Under the pieces are notes generated by a model. It saw nothing but the letters and a program-made list of their open reading frames with translations, was not told the origin of the DNA and did no database searches. A program made the translations under genes and the position numbers. This document shows positions 1 to 12,772 of a stretch of 64,000 nt of DNA, piece after piece. Source of the DNA: Saxidomus purpurata (Eukaryota; Mollusca; Bivalvia; Venerida; Veneridae); NCBI GenBank assembly GCA_022818135.1, contig JAFMSR010000016.1, forward strand, positions 6,106,448 to 6,170,447, read 5' to 3'. Within the stretch, counting starts at the first letter, position 1. Every line of letters starts with the position of its first letter.

Positions 1-1861
1 AGATAGAGTGATACATAGAATTACCTGTCAGACGTTTATTTCAAATACACAGGGAACATTTTAATTTTTTAGATATTTTCATTGGACAAAAATTTAGGGC
101 AAACATTAATATGGGCTTTTTTTCTGTTTTAACACAACAAAACATTTCACCAACATGTAATCTTTACATCACACAGTGTATGCTACCATATATGAACCAA
201 ACATTTTAAGCAGGCTGTCAACACTAATTAGAGAGACACGTTATAGTAATAAACAATTGTAAAATAAAGTCTTAATGAGTATTACTTAAAGCACAAAACC
301 TATGACTTTCGAAAAATATAGGTTTAGTATACCGCTTTTCTCAAAACTAGGTTTAAATAGTTTAACAGTATAAATGTTATGTTAAGCAGAAGGGAATTAT
401 CAAATATATTCTATTTTGTGTCTCGTTACATTAAAAAAAAAGTCTTTAAAGACAATTAAAATGTCCTTCATAAGTGACCCCCCCCCAAACCGCAGGTGGT
501 CAAATATCTTAATCGTTTTATTGCCCCTTATCAGTTTTAATCCTCTCTGATTAGGTCCAGCAGCCTGTCAGTAGACTTGATATGTAGTACAGTAGTAGAA
601 CCATAAATTTTATTGATTTGTACAGATAATTGATTTATAACTTATTTCCTGTTGTTTATATAAACTGTTTTATATAATAATGACATTTTACTTTTATTGC
701 AGGATATGAAAAATATTTTAGATAAATGCAGTAAACTGTGATTTTAAAGTTATACTGAGAAAGTTAATATGCTCAAGTAATTATGCACCTTCCTGTGGTG
801 TGGCCATAATGCATTTTTGATGTATAAAGAATCCTTCTGACTATTTATTTCTTTGTAAATTATAAGTGCAACCAGGATTTATTGTATATACGATCCCTGG
901 TGCAACTGAACGCTTCTTCTAACTGTAAAATAAGCTAAAACTAAATTTCTCTTATGTATCAAGTGTAACATCTAATCTTAGTGATAATTGGTTTGTTGTA
1001 AAAGTAATTGATTGAGTATTTAAAACATAACTCAATCTAACTTTGAAATCACAGTTATTTTTCAGTAATCTAAAAGTTAAAAAAAAAGTTTATGTTTCTG
1101 TCATATAAGAAAATAATTTTGATATAATAACTGTAAGTGTTGATTTTTTTATAATCTAATTTGACTGGGAATTACGTACCTAAAAGGTAATTGAGAAAAT
1201 ATAATAATAACATCTTATGAAGGTCTTAAAATTTATGTATACAGTCTATGGAATACTGGCTAGTTTCCACAGAAATCCCTGGTTTTGCTGCCCAGCATGC
1301 TATCTCATTATCATTGACATGCTAACTGACCACAGTAAATTATGGCCGGACTCCAGATATCTGATCCAATATAAAACATCTGGATTAATTTTATCTTACA
1401 GTACAAATGTTTCTTCACTTGTTTAGTGTAATCAATGTACACTGCTTTTTCTTAAAAAATATATGAAGAACCTATTTTTAGTTTTTGTGAAAAGATTCAA
1501 AATAAAATTGTTATTTTTCTAATTATCATTTTTTAGGATAAAATAAACTTTAAGGTTACATTGCCTAATAGCTTTCAAAATAGTCATTACGTAGTATCAT
1601 CACTTACGAAACTTAAACAGAATGGATGCTTTGAAAACGTGTGTAAAATGTTTGCACTGTATTCTCTAATAAGCTGATAGAAAAGAGAAACAAACTTGGA
1701 AAATATTAGGGGTGAAAATAGTTTCAATGATAATAAAGATAACTTGTTATATTTATTTTTAACGCTCCTAAAGTATGATGGTTATACATTTATACATATA
1801 TTTTAGTTGTAATGTTCATTACATTATGATGGTTACCAGTATTTGAAACGCTTGAATGTAT
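1..1861. other. AT-rich spacer; start matches 36647-36760
   Basis: 1-110 (ACCTGTCAGACGTTTAT, TTTTCATTGGACAAAAAT) has a relative at 36647-36760, next to the ZP pair, so it is a dispersed repeat. 355-430 belongs to the R1 family. A 69-codon frame at 1217 shows no family resemblance. I see nothing else. Confidence 0.5.
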
Positions 1862-2370
1862 TTTATGGAAACTTATATTGACCCCCTTGATATATTTTCT
1901 ACATTTTCTTAAGTTCTCAAGATATGCGTGTATTATATATAAGTCATCATTCAGATACTTGTGACTAAATAATTTGTTAAAATATAACAATAGAGAATTT
2001 AGGAGATATATGCACTGTTAAGTGTTTGTAGATGTAGGTTGTAAAAGTCATGTACTGCAGCTCTTGATAGTTTTCGGCAGAAGTATAATTTTACGAAAAT
2101 AAGCTATTAAATTTACTGGGAATTTACATGAGAATTTTTAGGACATATTTTACTAAACGAATGAGTTACATACGTCGTGCCAAAATAATCACTTTTAACT
2201 TTATCTGCCTTTTAGTTTATATACATTTCAGCACAAATGAATCATAACTTTCGCTATGTAGATCTACTACAATGAAATTGATAAAATGGGTATGAATCGC
2301 TAAACAAATTGTATTTCTTAATTGAAACGCAAAACAACTACTGTAAATCAGAACTTTGTATCTCCCTTCT
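1862..2370. mobile_element. Degenerate copy of the ATAACT-flanked element
   Basis: TGGAAACTTATATTGACCCC, ATATGCGTGTATTATATATA, GCACAAATGAATCATAACTT and CTACAATGAAATTG.TAAAA follow in the same order as in 27182-27768. The right inverted end was not found, so the copy is truncated there. Confidence 0.7.
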
Positions 2371-3170
2371 TAGATAAACCATTAAATTAGGTGAAATGTT
2401 TAGGAACTTGATTAATATTCCATAGTATTTTCAGCCAATTCTACATTTATAATATTCTTTTTTAGGTACTAATTGATTATGAAACTTAACTAAACATTTC
2501 ACATTATTGAAGAAGATGGCCAGTGTTGATTCATTTATCTGAAAAAGATAGCAACGTCAAATTTGCGAAGAAATTTAAAGATCTGTGGATATAAATCTTC
2601 AAATTGAAAGGAATTTGTGCTTAATAAAATAATTAATCTTGATACCAAAGTCTTTTACTCTACTAAAATTGAAAAATAATTGAAATTTAAATATATTTGA
2701 AATGAGGTAACTATATCATTTTAACAAAAATTTCAGTCAAGATGGTGCATCTTCATTTAATAAGTGCTATAATGATGTATAAATAAAGCTCCTATCAATG
2801 ATGTATCAGTTTCTAGCATCTGGAATATGCTCATGATCCTTATCAGCTTCTCTCCAGCCCCCTTACTACTGACTACCAGTTAGCTGCCATGGTAAATTAT
2901 ATCAAAGGGTCTGTATGATATTACATGCTGAGGTGTTACTGCTCAGAGCTGAGCAGTTTGCCAACCAGTATTCCGTGATCTGTATAACTAACATCCCTTT
3001 CCTACATTATCTGTACATAATGTAAGGAAGTTATACAGTAGCTGAATATGATAAACAGAAGCTAGTCTACCAGTGACCAGTCATGTTAATTGACATCTAC
3101 TGTGAATTCGCTGTGAATTGGCATGGCTGACTGGACCCTTGTGGTGAATACCCCACATTCCTGTTCAATT

Positions 3171-4080
3171 GCCTTTAAATATCGAATAAATCCAAATGCG
3201 TCATTAAATATATTTAGCGCTTTTTTTCAACTGAATATGAAATGTGATACTTGTGGTTAGCAAAAGGTCGATGACATGGGATGGAATAGAATATACGAAG
3301 AATGTGCATAGTATGTAACTTGCGTAATGTCTATTTCTAAAAGCCCAACAATTAATATTTTCTTTTTAAATTTGGGATTCCGCTGTATCCACGGGATATT
3401 TACAAAAAGCTTCAACCGTCCGAATATGATATCATAATTTAGTAACATTAGAACCTTTATAACAAGAGCAATGTTGACATAGATAATCCCCAGCCAAGGC
3501 TAGGATATTTTGTGAAAGGTAGACGTATAAATGGGCGTTAATGAAATGAAAACTATTTAACTGAACATGGTGGTAATATGCACAGTTCCACTTCCTAGTG
3601 AAGCATGTTGAAAATCAGACCATAACCATATCCCCAGCGAGAGATAAGTATATTAACAACAAATCAAACTGTAATTTCTATAAACAACTTTTTAAAGAAA
3701 AAACAAGTTGTGTGTGCTAGTGTTTGACTATGATGTTAACTTACTTAAAGCAGTAAATTGCCATTATAACACAGTTGTTTTGGCCGACATAAAATTATGT
3801 TGTACTGCTTATTTTACTTTTAAAAGCGCGTATTCGTTTCATTCTTCAGTTTCCAGTACTTTGTTGCTATTGAAACGATTCAGAAGAGCAAGTTTTTACG
3901 AAACTGACAATAGATTAATTTTGAACGTATTAAACCAAATAGTCAAAGAAACAAAAGCCGTATCATAAATGAAAAAGAACTAAGGTGTTGGTACATGAAT
4001 GGTGAACGTGATAAAATGCTGCTATGTCGCCAGGCCGCTAGGCTGCCAACTTCACATACATTCTACAGTAACTGTTTTAG
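3171..4080. repeat. Interspersed repeat unit R1, copy 1
   Basis: Shares a colinear block with 9292-10330: 'TTTAAATATCG.ATAAATCC', 'GTCTATTTCTAAAAG.CCAAC', 'GCCAAGGCTAGGAT', 'AACTAAGGTGTTG.TACATG' and the GGCCGCTAGG end. Minus-strand frames in both copies include GLLEIDIT, but neither is an intact gene. A further related stretch lies at about 355-430. Confidence 0.8.
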
Positions 4081-4799
4081 TTGAGAGATATTTTTATCAG
4101 TAGCATATGATGTGTATAAGTTAGGTGTCAGCCCGCCAAAATAGCATGATCAACATTCTGAACATCAGGTAGGCTTAGGTAAGAAACTTATATATCTTCC
4201 ATGCACTTCGTATAACAAATAATACACCTAAACATTAAAACATGTTTGTTTATATTCTGTAGTGTCAGCAGACCAAAAATGTACATATTGACATATTTAT
4301 CCTTAAAAGTACACCATGTCTGCGTTTATCTGTATGTGAAGTCACAATTTGTTGCTGCTTGTCAGTGGTAAACGCCCCTTTCGACGCTATTTCCGACATT
4401 ATATAAGGGGACATAAATATCAAACAATCGTTCCAGGGAAGATCTGTACTACTACTGAACACGATCTTACAAGTTTGTATTAAAACAATTTAGAAACAAC
4501 GATTGGTAAATATGAGAAAAAAATAATGTCCTTTGTACTATTTCGTATGTGAAGAATTTTTATCTTTCGTAATAATCACGCCCAAAGTCGATATATATGT
4601 TTGCACGCGACCTTATTTTTAGCATTATCGTCGTAAGTACTAACACGCAATTACGTTTGGAAGGATAGGACATTTGTGAGATATATGATCCAACTTGTAT
4701 TCTCGGTATTTTCCGAAAATGCGCATTTTTTAGGTGTAAGGTAAGGTCCAGTAGGATGACAAGTTATTTTTGAAAGGAACACAAATCTTAATAACATAT

Positions 4800-7180
4800 A
4801 TATTTTTTTTTTTTTTATTTGGCATAAAATGACATTTACATTTATAGCCAATTACAAAATAATACATACATGTGTGGAGCAAATAACAAGACAATGAGAT
4901 ACACAATCTTTTCAGAGAAAGTTTTACTGCATTAATAATTAATAATTATGTCTATTGTTACCACTAAAAACTATTCCTATTTCTGTTGTATTTTTTTTTA
5001 ATCATTTTGTCTATTTTTAACAAATTATAACTGTTTCTGTTGCAAGGGCAAAGTATATTCTTGTAAAAATGTGAAGTAATTCGTATCCTGTTAAAGTATA
5101 AAATATATATACGAACTGTTAAAGACACCTTAAAAAAAAAAACAACTTTACGTGTCGTTTCTTTCTTTAAAAGCAAAGTATATAAATTTCGCTAAATTAT
5201 TAAGTATGTGCTTATTTGTAGAAGACATTAAATTTTCAAACTTCTGTATCGTTGGCCAACGGCAATAATACGATTTTAGAAATTTCCTACGTAAGCTGTA
5301 ATATTTAGGACAAACTAACAATAGATGGAATTCGTTTTCTAAGACGTTCATGCTACACTGTCGACAAGTTCTATTTTCCCTCGGTATGTTATTATGTCTC
5401 CCTGTTTCTATTTCTAAGTTATGTGACGATAGCCTAAATTTTGTGAGCGATATTTTGTACTTATTAGTGTTTACATGTTTAAGGTATTTTTCCATCTCAA
5501 AAGTATGTTTTATAAATTGCATAAGATGACAGTCTACTCGAATTGTTAACCTTTGCGTACCAACTTTGCTTATATATATCAAGTATTCTATTTTTGACTA
5601 GATGAAAATTAATTTGAGTGTAATCTTGGTTTATCCATAAATATGACATGCCAATTTCGTTTAAAATTAGTCTAATTTGGTATGCCCAGTTATTCCCGTT
5701 ATACGAATTCCCATTATCTGCGTCAGTTTTTAATGTTTTGTATATGCGTTTTAGCAAACAATCGTTGTCTAAAGATAATATTTTAACCAGTATTTTATAA
5801 GAATTAATTTTCGCTGAATTTGCATTGGGTGTCTCCCTGTTTCTCCATACAGTCCGTCTAGATTTGTTGACTTTTTTGACACACAATATTTTCCTGAGAA
5901 ATTTGCAATGTATTACTTCTATATCTTTTTCCGTCGTTATAGCCGAAAACTTCTGCACCGTAATTCAAAACAGATCCGACTAGAGTGTCAAAAGTTTACT
6001 TTATCAGTTATGGATAATTCTAACTGGTTAAAAACTGTAAATAAATTGTGTAATGCAAACAAAGAGTGTTGTGCTAATTTTTTCTGGGTACGGTGCCAGT
6101 GACCATTCTTAAATAAGTTTATACCTAAATACTTAAAAGTTTTTACAGTTTCTAATACAGTGTCTGCATATGTGAAATTGTATTGTGTGTGTCTTCCTAG
6201 TTCAAAAATCATGATTTTCGTCTTATTAGTATTTATTTTGAGGCCCCAATTTTCGCAATAATTATGCAAATCATTTAACATAGACTGTAGTGCTGTAGTT
6301 GTATGAGCGAATAACACTGTGTCATCCGCGAATAGTAAAATAAATATTTTTATGTCATCGGTAGTAAAAGACCATCTATATCAGAGTTGATATTACTCAA
6401 TATATCATTAACAAAGAATAAAAATAGCAATGTGGAACTGGGGTCACCTTGTTTTGCGCCTATATTTGAATCAAAGCTCGGCGAAACTTGGTTTTTATAT
6501 CTAACAGCTGCTTTTACTGTGTTATACATACTTTGAACAGCTTTTACAAATTTTGAGCTCACCTTTTCTAACAAAAGTTTTCTAAATATTGATAGTCTAT
6601 CAGTTTATCAAAACATTTTTCGAAATCTAGAAAAGCACAGTAGACCTTTTTGTTTTCTGAAAGAGATTTGGCAATGATGGAATGTAATAAGAAGATACAG
6701 TCTATCGTAGACTTTTCCCCTTTGGAAACCGAATTGATTGTCGAGTATTTTATTATGTTTAATAGACCATTTTGTTAAACGATTGAGCAGTATTTGTGAA
6801 TATATTTTCGCGATAACATTAATCAGTGTAATGCCTCTGTAATTTTTTGCTTCCTCCGTATTTCCCCCTTTGAAAATTGGTACTATAATGCCCGATCCCC
6901 ATTTTTTTGGATATTCGCCACTTTCGAAAATTTTGTTATAAGTTGCCGATAAAAGCGGTGAAATAATATCAAATGAGTGTTTATATAGTTCAGCGATTAA
7001 GCTATCTTCGCCGGGGCTTTTATTGTTGTTTTGTGCGAAAACGGCTGTTCGTATTTCCGGGATACTTATAATTCCGTCCAAATCGTCATCTTGTAGAAGA
7101 TTTGGTTCCTGGTTTAATTCACTCGCACGTGCCTCCGTGCTATATAGAGTTTTAAAGTGGGTTAATGTAGCTATAATAAA
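4800..7180 (-). mobile_element. 5'-truncated, frameshifted LINE with reverse transcriptase and C-terminal zinc-knuckle region
   Basis: Minus-strand frames give, in order: NNNKSPGEDSLIAELYK and KNYRGITLINVIAKIYSQ (RT fingers, 7080-6760), DNQFGFQRG, the catalytic strand AFLDFEKCFDKL (about 6610-6640), IGAKQGDPSSTLLF (about 6440-6480), the active-site FADD (about 6325-6335), WGLKINTNKTKIM in the thumb, and near the end CRQCSMNVLENEFHLLLVCP, a Cys/His-rich C-terminus. At least three frame changes (near 6715, 6580 and 6345) break it. No endonuclease domain is present; coding similarity stops at about 7178. The 3' end carries a run of A (plus-strand T run at 4804-4818). It is a dead insertion of a non-LTR retrotransposon; clade not assigned. 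Confidence 0.9.
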
Positions 7181-7582
7181 TAAACCGATGGTTTATCAAA
7201 TATAACAAGTCAAATGTTTGAACGCCGCCAAATGGAGTGGGGGTTGCGATAATTAGTAATGTTGGATTTAATGTATGGTGATTAACCAAACCTAATCTTT
7301 TTGCACTCTAATTTTGTATAAGGCTGACCATTTGTTAATGTTTAATGCTAAAAAAGATGATTCTACGTCAAGTCTATAGGCATTGTTTCCTCTGTATGGA
7401 AATTGGCTGCTGTCACATTATTGAATTACAAATCATTGAAATAGTATTTTTTTTTATTTTCCTAAGTCTAGAATTCTAACATATAAATTTGCTTCAATTT
7501 ATATTATTCTTGTACGAAAGAAAAATTATTTCCAAGATATAAATTAATTTGTTCCCCACTATATAAAAAAATAAATTTAATT

Positions 7583-7659
7583 CCACTCCGGCGAGGTTTC
7601 GATCTCTGATCTCCCGCGTGCAAAGCGGGGATACATTCCACTGCGCTATCGAGGCATCG
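7583..7659 (-). mobile_element. tRNA-derived SINE head (anticodon-arm TGC)
   Basis: On the minus strand: a box-A-like TAGCGCAGTGG, an anticodon arm CCCGC-TTTGCAC-GCGGG with TGC (Ala) in the loop, and a box-B-like GATCGAAACC. The T arm pairs poorly and the acceptor stem is not convincing, so this is a SINE head or tRNA pseudogene and not a working tRNA. Confidence 0.6.
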
Positions 7660-8321
7660 AGTTTCATAGCCTCGCAGTCGGCTCGCAGTCATTCGTTTAA
7701 AATCGGCTATTTCCGTAAAATTTAGACTCGGCTATTTCCGTAAAATTTAGACTGGTTCGCGATCTCAAATCAAAAGACCGCTTGTTACAAAGACACACTG
7801 TGAAATCATTCTACAGTCTAAAAGTAGTTACGTCACCCCATGGAAATTTTACTTTCTGCATTCCAATACACGCTAATGATAGACTTAAACGCCACTTTAT
7901 TACAAATCAAATCAACGGGTATGTCGTGTTGGATATTCCTACTTATTCAAGTGAACTTCAAACTTCTGAAGGTCAAAACCTTTCCGCCAATCAAGCGCAG
8001 AAAAAACATTTGGAATCCCGCTAATTCACCTCTTACGAAATTTTTATTACGGAGATCAACTGTTTGTTGTTTGTTGTTGTACGTACAAGTTTATTTCAAA
8101 GGCATCAAGACTTTTTAAAACAAGTTAACGTAAAAAGATAATTAATAATTACTTTAAACAAATGTAACTCCTTGGGAAAAATGGATATCACTTGATGTGC
8201 TTGTGGTGTACATTTTCGTGTAAACTTCGTGCTGGAGTTAAGTCAGTTGTCTTGCCTTGTAAGTACATGTAACTAATGTTTATATTCATTGATTGTTAGC
8301 ATGTAAAGTTTTCATATGGCG

Positions 8322-8491
8322 CCCGTAAAGTGACATGTGATACATTTTTTTTATTTCGTAACTACGTAAAAATAAAATAATATTTCGTAAAAACGAAATA
8401 ACATTCCGTCAAGACGATTTGTATTTCGTTTTTACGAAATGTATTTCGTAATTATGAAACATAAAAAGTGTATCGCATGTGACTTTACGGG
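8322..8491. mobile_element. 170-bp foldback MITE
   Basis: Ends are inverted: CCCGTAAAGTGACATGTGAT at the left and ATGTGACTTTACGGG at the right. The middle repeats ATTTCGTxxxTACGAAAT palindromes, so nearly the whole element can fold. It has no open frame. Confidence 0.75.
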
Positions 8492-8900
8492 TAACGTTTT
8501 TTCATGCTTGTTTTCCGGTAGTTTTTGGCATTAAGATCGATTCACAAGAGTCAATATTTCTTTACAAATCTTATAATCTAAAGAAGAAATTGTATCGAAA
8601 ACTATCAGCTGAAGACACAAAATCTATTCATGTATTAGAAATTAGCATACTGAGCGACTAATATACATGATAACATACCATGCCTTAACTTATGTTAAAT
8701 CATGTAGCCTTAAAAAAAGAGAAAGAAATGATAGTTTATTGAATATTTCCCATGAATCCACACATAACTCCAGGTTTTTATTCTATTTCAAGTATCTTAG
8801 TGCTTCTAATTTCTGTGATAGAAAGGTTCAGGTACGGAAACATACAATATGAATATACTTCAATTATTAACAGAGTTAGATTTATAAACACTTGATTTTT

Positions 8901-9125
8901 CCGGGCTAGCTCAGTGCTGGCTTACCACGGCTGTGGCCTGGGTCTGATACCTGGTGTCTGCATATGGGATGGTTATGTGGTCTCAAAGCCTGACAAGTTG
9001 ATTTTCTGCGGGTACTTTAACAGGCAACAACAACGCGATCATCTGTGCCAACTAGCGTGATCATGGTTTATGGCGTCACGGTTGATTGTGTTTGTTTAGA
9101 ATTCTAAACACCTTGTGATGTAGCA
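8901..9125 (+). mobile_element. tRNA-headed SINE
   Basis: The plus strand begins CCGGGCTAGCTCAGTGCTGG (box A) with GGTCTGATACC (box B) at about 8941, followed by a non-tRNA body with CGATCATCTGTGCC. The 3' end is not sharply defined. Confidence 0.55.
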
Positions 9126-9413
9126 AGTAGTCTCAAAATATAAATTTGCAAATAAAAATTAAAAGTAAAGTACAATTAAAATTTAATTAAACAATTTTGA
9201 ACCGGACAGAACTTTTGTCCTTAAGTATATTTTTAAATTAACAGTATAAATTTTAAGTTAAGCAGAAGTTTTCTATGTATCTTGTTACACTTTAAATATC
9301 GGATAAATCCAAATGCGTCATTAATTTTTCAGCACTTTTGTGATACAAAGTACTTGCGGTTAGCAAAATGCCGATGACATAGGATAGATAGAATAGATCA
9401 AAGAACATACAAA

Positions 9414-9493
9414 GGGCCCGTCTTAGCATTGTACTTACGAGAAACGGGTCTCGCAAATACCTCGTAATTTACGATTTTTAATAAGACGGGTCC
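9414..9493. mobile_element. Tiny foldback insertion in R1 copy 2
   Basis: Ends are inverted: GGGCCCGTCTTA at the left and TAAGACGGGTCC at the right. Sequence between the ends is absent from R1 copy 1, where the flanks join directly. It is too short to code and is probably a MITE. Confidence 0.6.
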
Positions 9494-9809
9494 ATAGTTT
9501 GTAACTCGCGTAATGTCTATTTCTAAAAGTCCAACAGATAAAAAAATTACTAAAGCTTGGAATTCCGCTGTCTCCACGGTATATTTACAAAAAAGCTTTA
9601 ACCGTCCGAATTTGATATCATAAGTTAGTAACAGTAGAACTTTTATAACAAATAGATATAGATAATCACCAGCCAAGGCTAGGATAATTTGTAGGTGGCC
9701 GTATACATGGGTCTTAATGAAATTAAAATCATTTAACTGGAACATGGTGGTAATATGCGCAGTTCCACTTCCTATTGAAGCATGTTGAAAACCAGACCAT
9801 AACCATAAC

Positions 9810-10009
9810 CCTAGATTATAAAAAGTCTGTTGAGATTGAGAGGTCTTTTTTCTCTTCAAGTCTTTTTCTTTTTAGAAAGTATCTCTATCAAATATTTGTC
9901 TCAGTCAAACCTCATCCCAACAGTAAGAGTCAAGGGAAGGAGAAATTGTGAAGATGTTATAAAAATGCTCAGAAAAGACATGAGGTAATGACTCTAACGA
10001 CTGATGCCA
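9810..10009. mobile_element. Dispersed ~200-bp element D2, copy 1
   Basis: Begins CCTAGA(C)TTA and GTTGAGATTG, contains GAAGGAGAAATTGT.AAGATG, and ends ACTGATGCCA. It is absent from the homologous place in R1 copy 1, so it is an insertion. A second copy is at 60851-61049. Confidence 0.72.
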
Positions 10010-10269
10010 ATCTACCATAACCCCAGCAAGAGATAAATAGATTAACAACAATTAAACTGTTAATTTCTAAAACTAACTTTTTAAAGAAAATGTAAGTTGT
10101 TGTGAAACGTTAGTACACGTGTGTGCTAGTGTTTGACGATGATGTTAGTTTGTTTAAAGCAGGCAATTGAAATGATTCAGAAGAGCAAGTTATTACGATA
10201 CTGACGATTAAGACATTTTGAACACATTGAACTAAATCATATATGAAAAAGAACTAAGGTGTTGATACA

Positions 10270-10415
10270 TGAATGGTGAACATCATTAAATGCCGCTAGG
10301 TTGCTATTCCGCCAACTTCAGGCCGCTAGGCCACCAGGCCGCATTGCCGCCAACTTCAGGCAGCTAAGCCGCCAGGCCGCATTGCCACCAACTTCAGGCC
10401 GCTAAGCCGCCAGGT
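10270..10415. repeat. GC-rich minisatellite (GGCCGCTAGGCC type)
   Basis: Three to four imperfect units of about 45 bp containing 'CAGGCCGCATTGCC' and 'CCAACTTCAGGC'. R1 copy 1 has only one comparable unit (4025-4055), so the array expanded after duplication. Confidence 0.75.
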
Positions 10416-10419
10416 ATAA

Positions 10420-12539
10420 ACAGTATACATTTACGGATAATATGCATTGTTCTGCGTGTCTTGTTCGCTCCTTATTGTCACTTTCGACCGAAATCAAAAC
10501 GTTATGAAAATACTACTTTAAATTTGGCATGCAACTAGCATTAAATCTTCCCGACAACACCTGTCCAACTATTTTTAAATGTTAAAACTGGCCAATACCT
10601 ATGCATAGCTATTGGCTATTGTATATGACTAACCAACAGTAAATAAATTTTATATTGTATGTATTGTACATGTACCACGTCATTGACATGATACATATCT
10701 AAGACTTTGTAACCACGCCCACATGCAGGACTACTTTTAGTTCAACAATCTGGTTTCATAGGTTTGCCTTAGGTAAGTATGGGACTTCTCACGAGCAAAC
10801 ACATTGAGAAACTAATTAAATATTACATTTATTCTTTCTTTTTCATTTTACAAATCATGGTTTACGATGTATTTCTTTCATAGAAATACTGCCTAAATAT
10901 ATAAATTGAATGATTTTAACTTTATAAGCAAACCGCACGGCATCATAAAAATCGAAAAATGACTTTAGAATTTTTATCTTTGAAACAAACATATTGTTGT
11001 GGGTATTCATATTCTAAGTTAGATCATTTTCTATCCATCTACAGCAATTTTGAAGCAAAATTGTATGGCCTGTAACCTATTAGCCAGCTATCAAAAGTGT
11101 AAAACTGCCTTTAAACTGCCGACTAGAGCTATTCATTCAGCAACTCGTTCCTCGTAATTTTACAATTGCTGTTGTTGTGCACACGCCACCGTGTTGAAAC
11201 TTGGAAATTAGAAGTATTACATTATTAATTTAATTTTCCTTAATTTTATCAAGCTGTACAGTTACTTAAAAATAGACTACAACCCAAATTTAACAGACTT
11301 ACAACTGTAAGTATTTGTGGTATTGATGTGTCTATAACGACCACAAGTTTTTCTGCTTAAAGAATGTAATGTAAATATATTTTCAAATGCACGTTTTTCC
11401 CTTGCCGAGTTTCATGACCCTAGCACCAGCACTATTATAAGTATCCCAAGACCCAATTTATCCCAAAGAACTGAGGGTCATATAAACAGACGACGTGCCA
11501 GAGCTTAGACCTATAATTTCGTCTGTAAAAACTAGTTATGCGATTGCTTAAACTCTTGGAAAGAGAGTTTTGGTGAAGAATTCAGACAATTAAATGATAC
11601 AAAATTAACTATTAAAGAAATGTCGTAATCCAAATGAATTTGCTTATCGATAGATGTGTGGGTGAAAAGTAAATACATGCTTTTGAAAACCATGTGCCTA
11701 ATCAAAGTTTAAACTTACTCTGCTAATGTCGTTTATATCTTGTTTGATGTTTTCATAATAATTTATATAATTCCATTGAGTAGGACATATTATTTCAATA
11801 CGATAATTGTAAAATCTCTATGTATTGCAATAACCATAATACCATACAATTTCCTTTACATCTTTTAAAAAATATTATGTTTATTGTACATAAACCTCAA
11901 TGAATATATTAAGACCATGGGCAAATACGCCTGACATTGGCAGTGATAGTTGTGTTTCTTTTCTACCATTGAACACATGTATACATTACATATAAATTAC
12001 ATTTAAATGGGATTTTATCCGCTTATAGAATATACCACTGAAATTCAAATGTATCGGTGTTTAACTGGGCTACAAAAATTAAACCTAAAATGATTTTACT
12101 ACTAAACTAGGTTTATTTAATGTCATACATGTACGCACCTCCTTAAACCAGTCATTTGAAACATAAAGCTTTGCATGATAAAAAATCAAACCACACTGAG
12201 ATATAAATAAATTTACCTCATGCTTTTATTTTTATATCCTTGTAATATTGAGATGGGTTTACTCAATGGAATAGACACCGAATTATTAAAGTTGAACTTC
12301 TGCGGTTTAAATAAAATTTAATCTTAGATAGCAAACGTGTATCATATACACTAAGCAAAATAAGAAACTTCTGCTAAGTTTGCTTGAACATAGCTCGGAA
12401 ATCATTGTTATATTTGCGTTTAAGCATGATGCATCGTGTGGTGCTAAAATCATGACAGAAAATGGGGAAAATTTTGACTAAGTAAGGTATCGGGTTAAAA
12501 ACAAAAATAACACTTAACAACGGGTATGACCTCGGGCCA

Positions 12540-12540
<1 letters not shown>
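10420..12540. other. AT-rich intergenic stretch, nothing recognised
   Basis: No long frames, no repeat homologous to other parts of the window and no RNA gene were noticed between the GC-rich minisatellite and the (TA)n tract. Confidence 0.5.

Positions 12541-12542
<2 letters not shown>

Positions 12543-12594
<52 letters not shown>
12543..12594. repeat. (TA)n microsatellite
   Basis: About 26 uninterrupted TA units, just upstream of the hammerhead pair. Dinucleotide arrays often flank retroelement tails. Confidence 0.95.
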
Positions 12595-12595
<1 letters not shown>

Positions 12596-12657
12596 TGAAT
12601 TCAAATAAGGGTGACTTGATATGACTTTAAAATAATGATTTAATTAACTAAATTAAC

Positions 12658-12691
12658 TGTGCTACGCGTTTCATACAATTCATCAGGCACA
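12658..12691 (-). ncRNA. Hammerhead ribozyme motif 1 (short stem III)
   Basis: Read on the minus strand from 12691: stem I TGTGC, core CTGATGA (12686-12680), stem II AT-TGT-AT, core GAAA (12672-12669), a self-complementary CGCG for stem III, the cleavage triplet ending TA (12664-12663), then GCACA closing stem I with five pairs. All conserved core bases of the hammerhead are present. The loop-less stem III is typical of hammerheads in Penelope-like elements and retrozymes, which act as dimers. Predicted cleavage is after 12663. Stem II is weak (two A-T pairs). Confidence 0.62.
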
Positions 12692-12772
12692 ACATATATA
12701 TATAGTAAAAGATAAATAATAAAAGGTAATAGTAAAAGATAAAAACACAGTCCGTGTGTTGATTAAATCATT

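Larger units (their letters stand above)
9292..10330. repeat. Interspersed repeat unit R1, copy 2, carrying two insertions
   Basis: Same order of blocks as copy 1 (3171-4080), but interrupted by an ~80-bp foldback at 9414-9493 and by a ~200-bp dispersed element at 9810-10009 that is missing from copy 1. The block before it (9230-9290) matches 355-430. A 153-codon minus-strand frame here spans repeat and insertions and is not a gene. Confidence 0.8.

Noticed and set aside
7583..7659. Functional tRNA-Ala(TGC)
   Set aside because: The anticodon arm is good, but the T arm and acceptor stem do not pair well; a SINE head fits better.
9398..9859. 153-codon minus-strand frame
   Set aside because: It spans R1 repeat sequence and two insertions; the homologous place in R1 copy 1 is not open. 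Not a gene.
12541..12604. (TYR-ILE)n peptide frame
   Set aside because: Translation of the (TA)n microsatellite.
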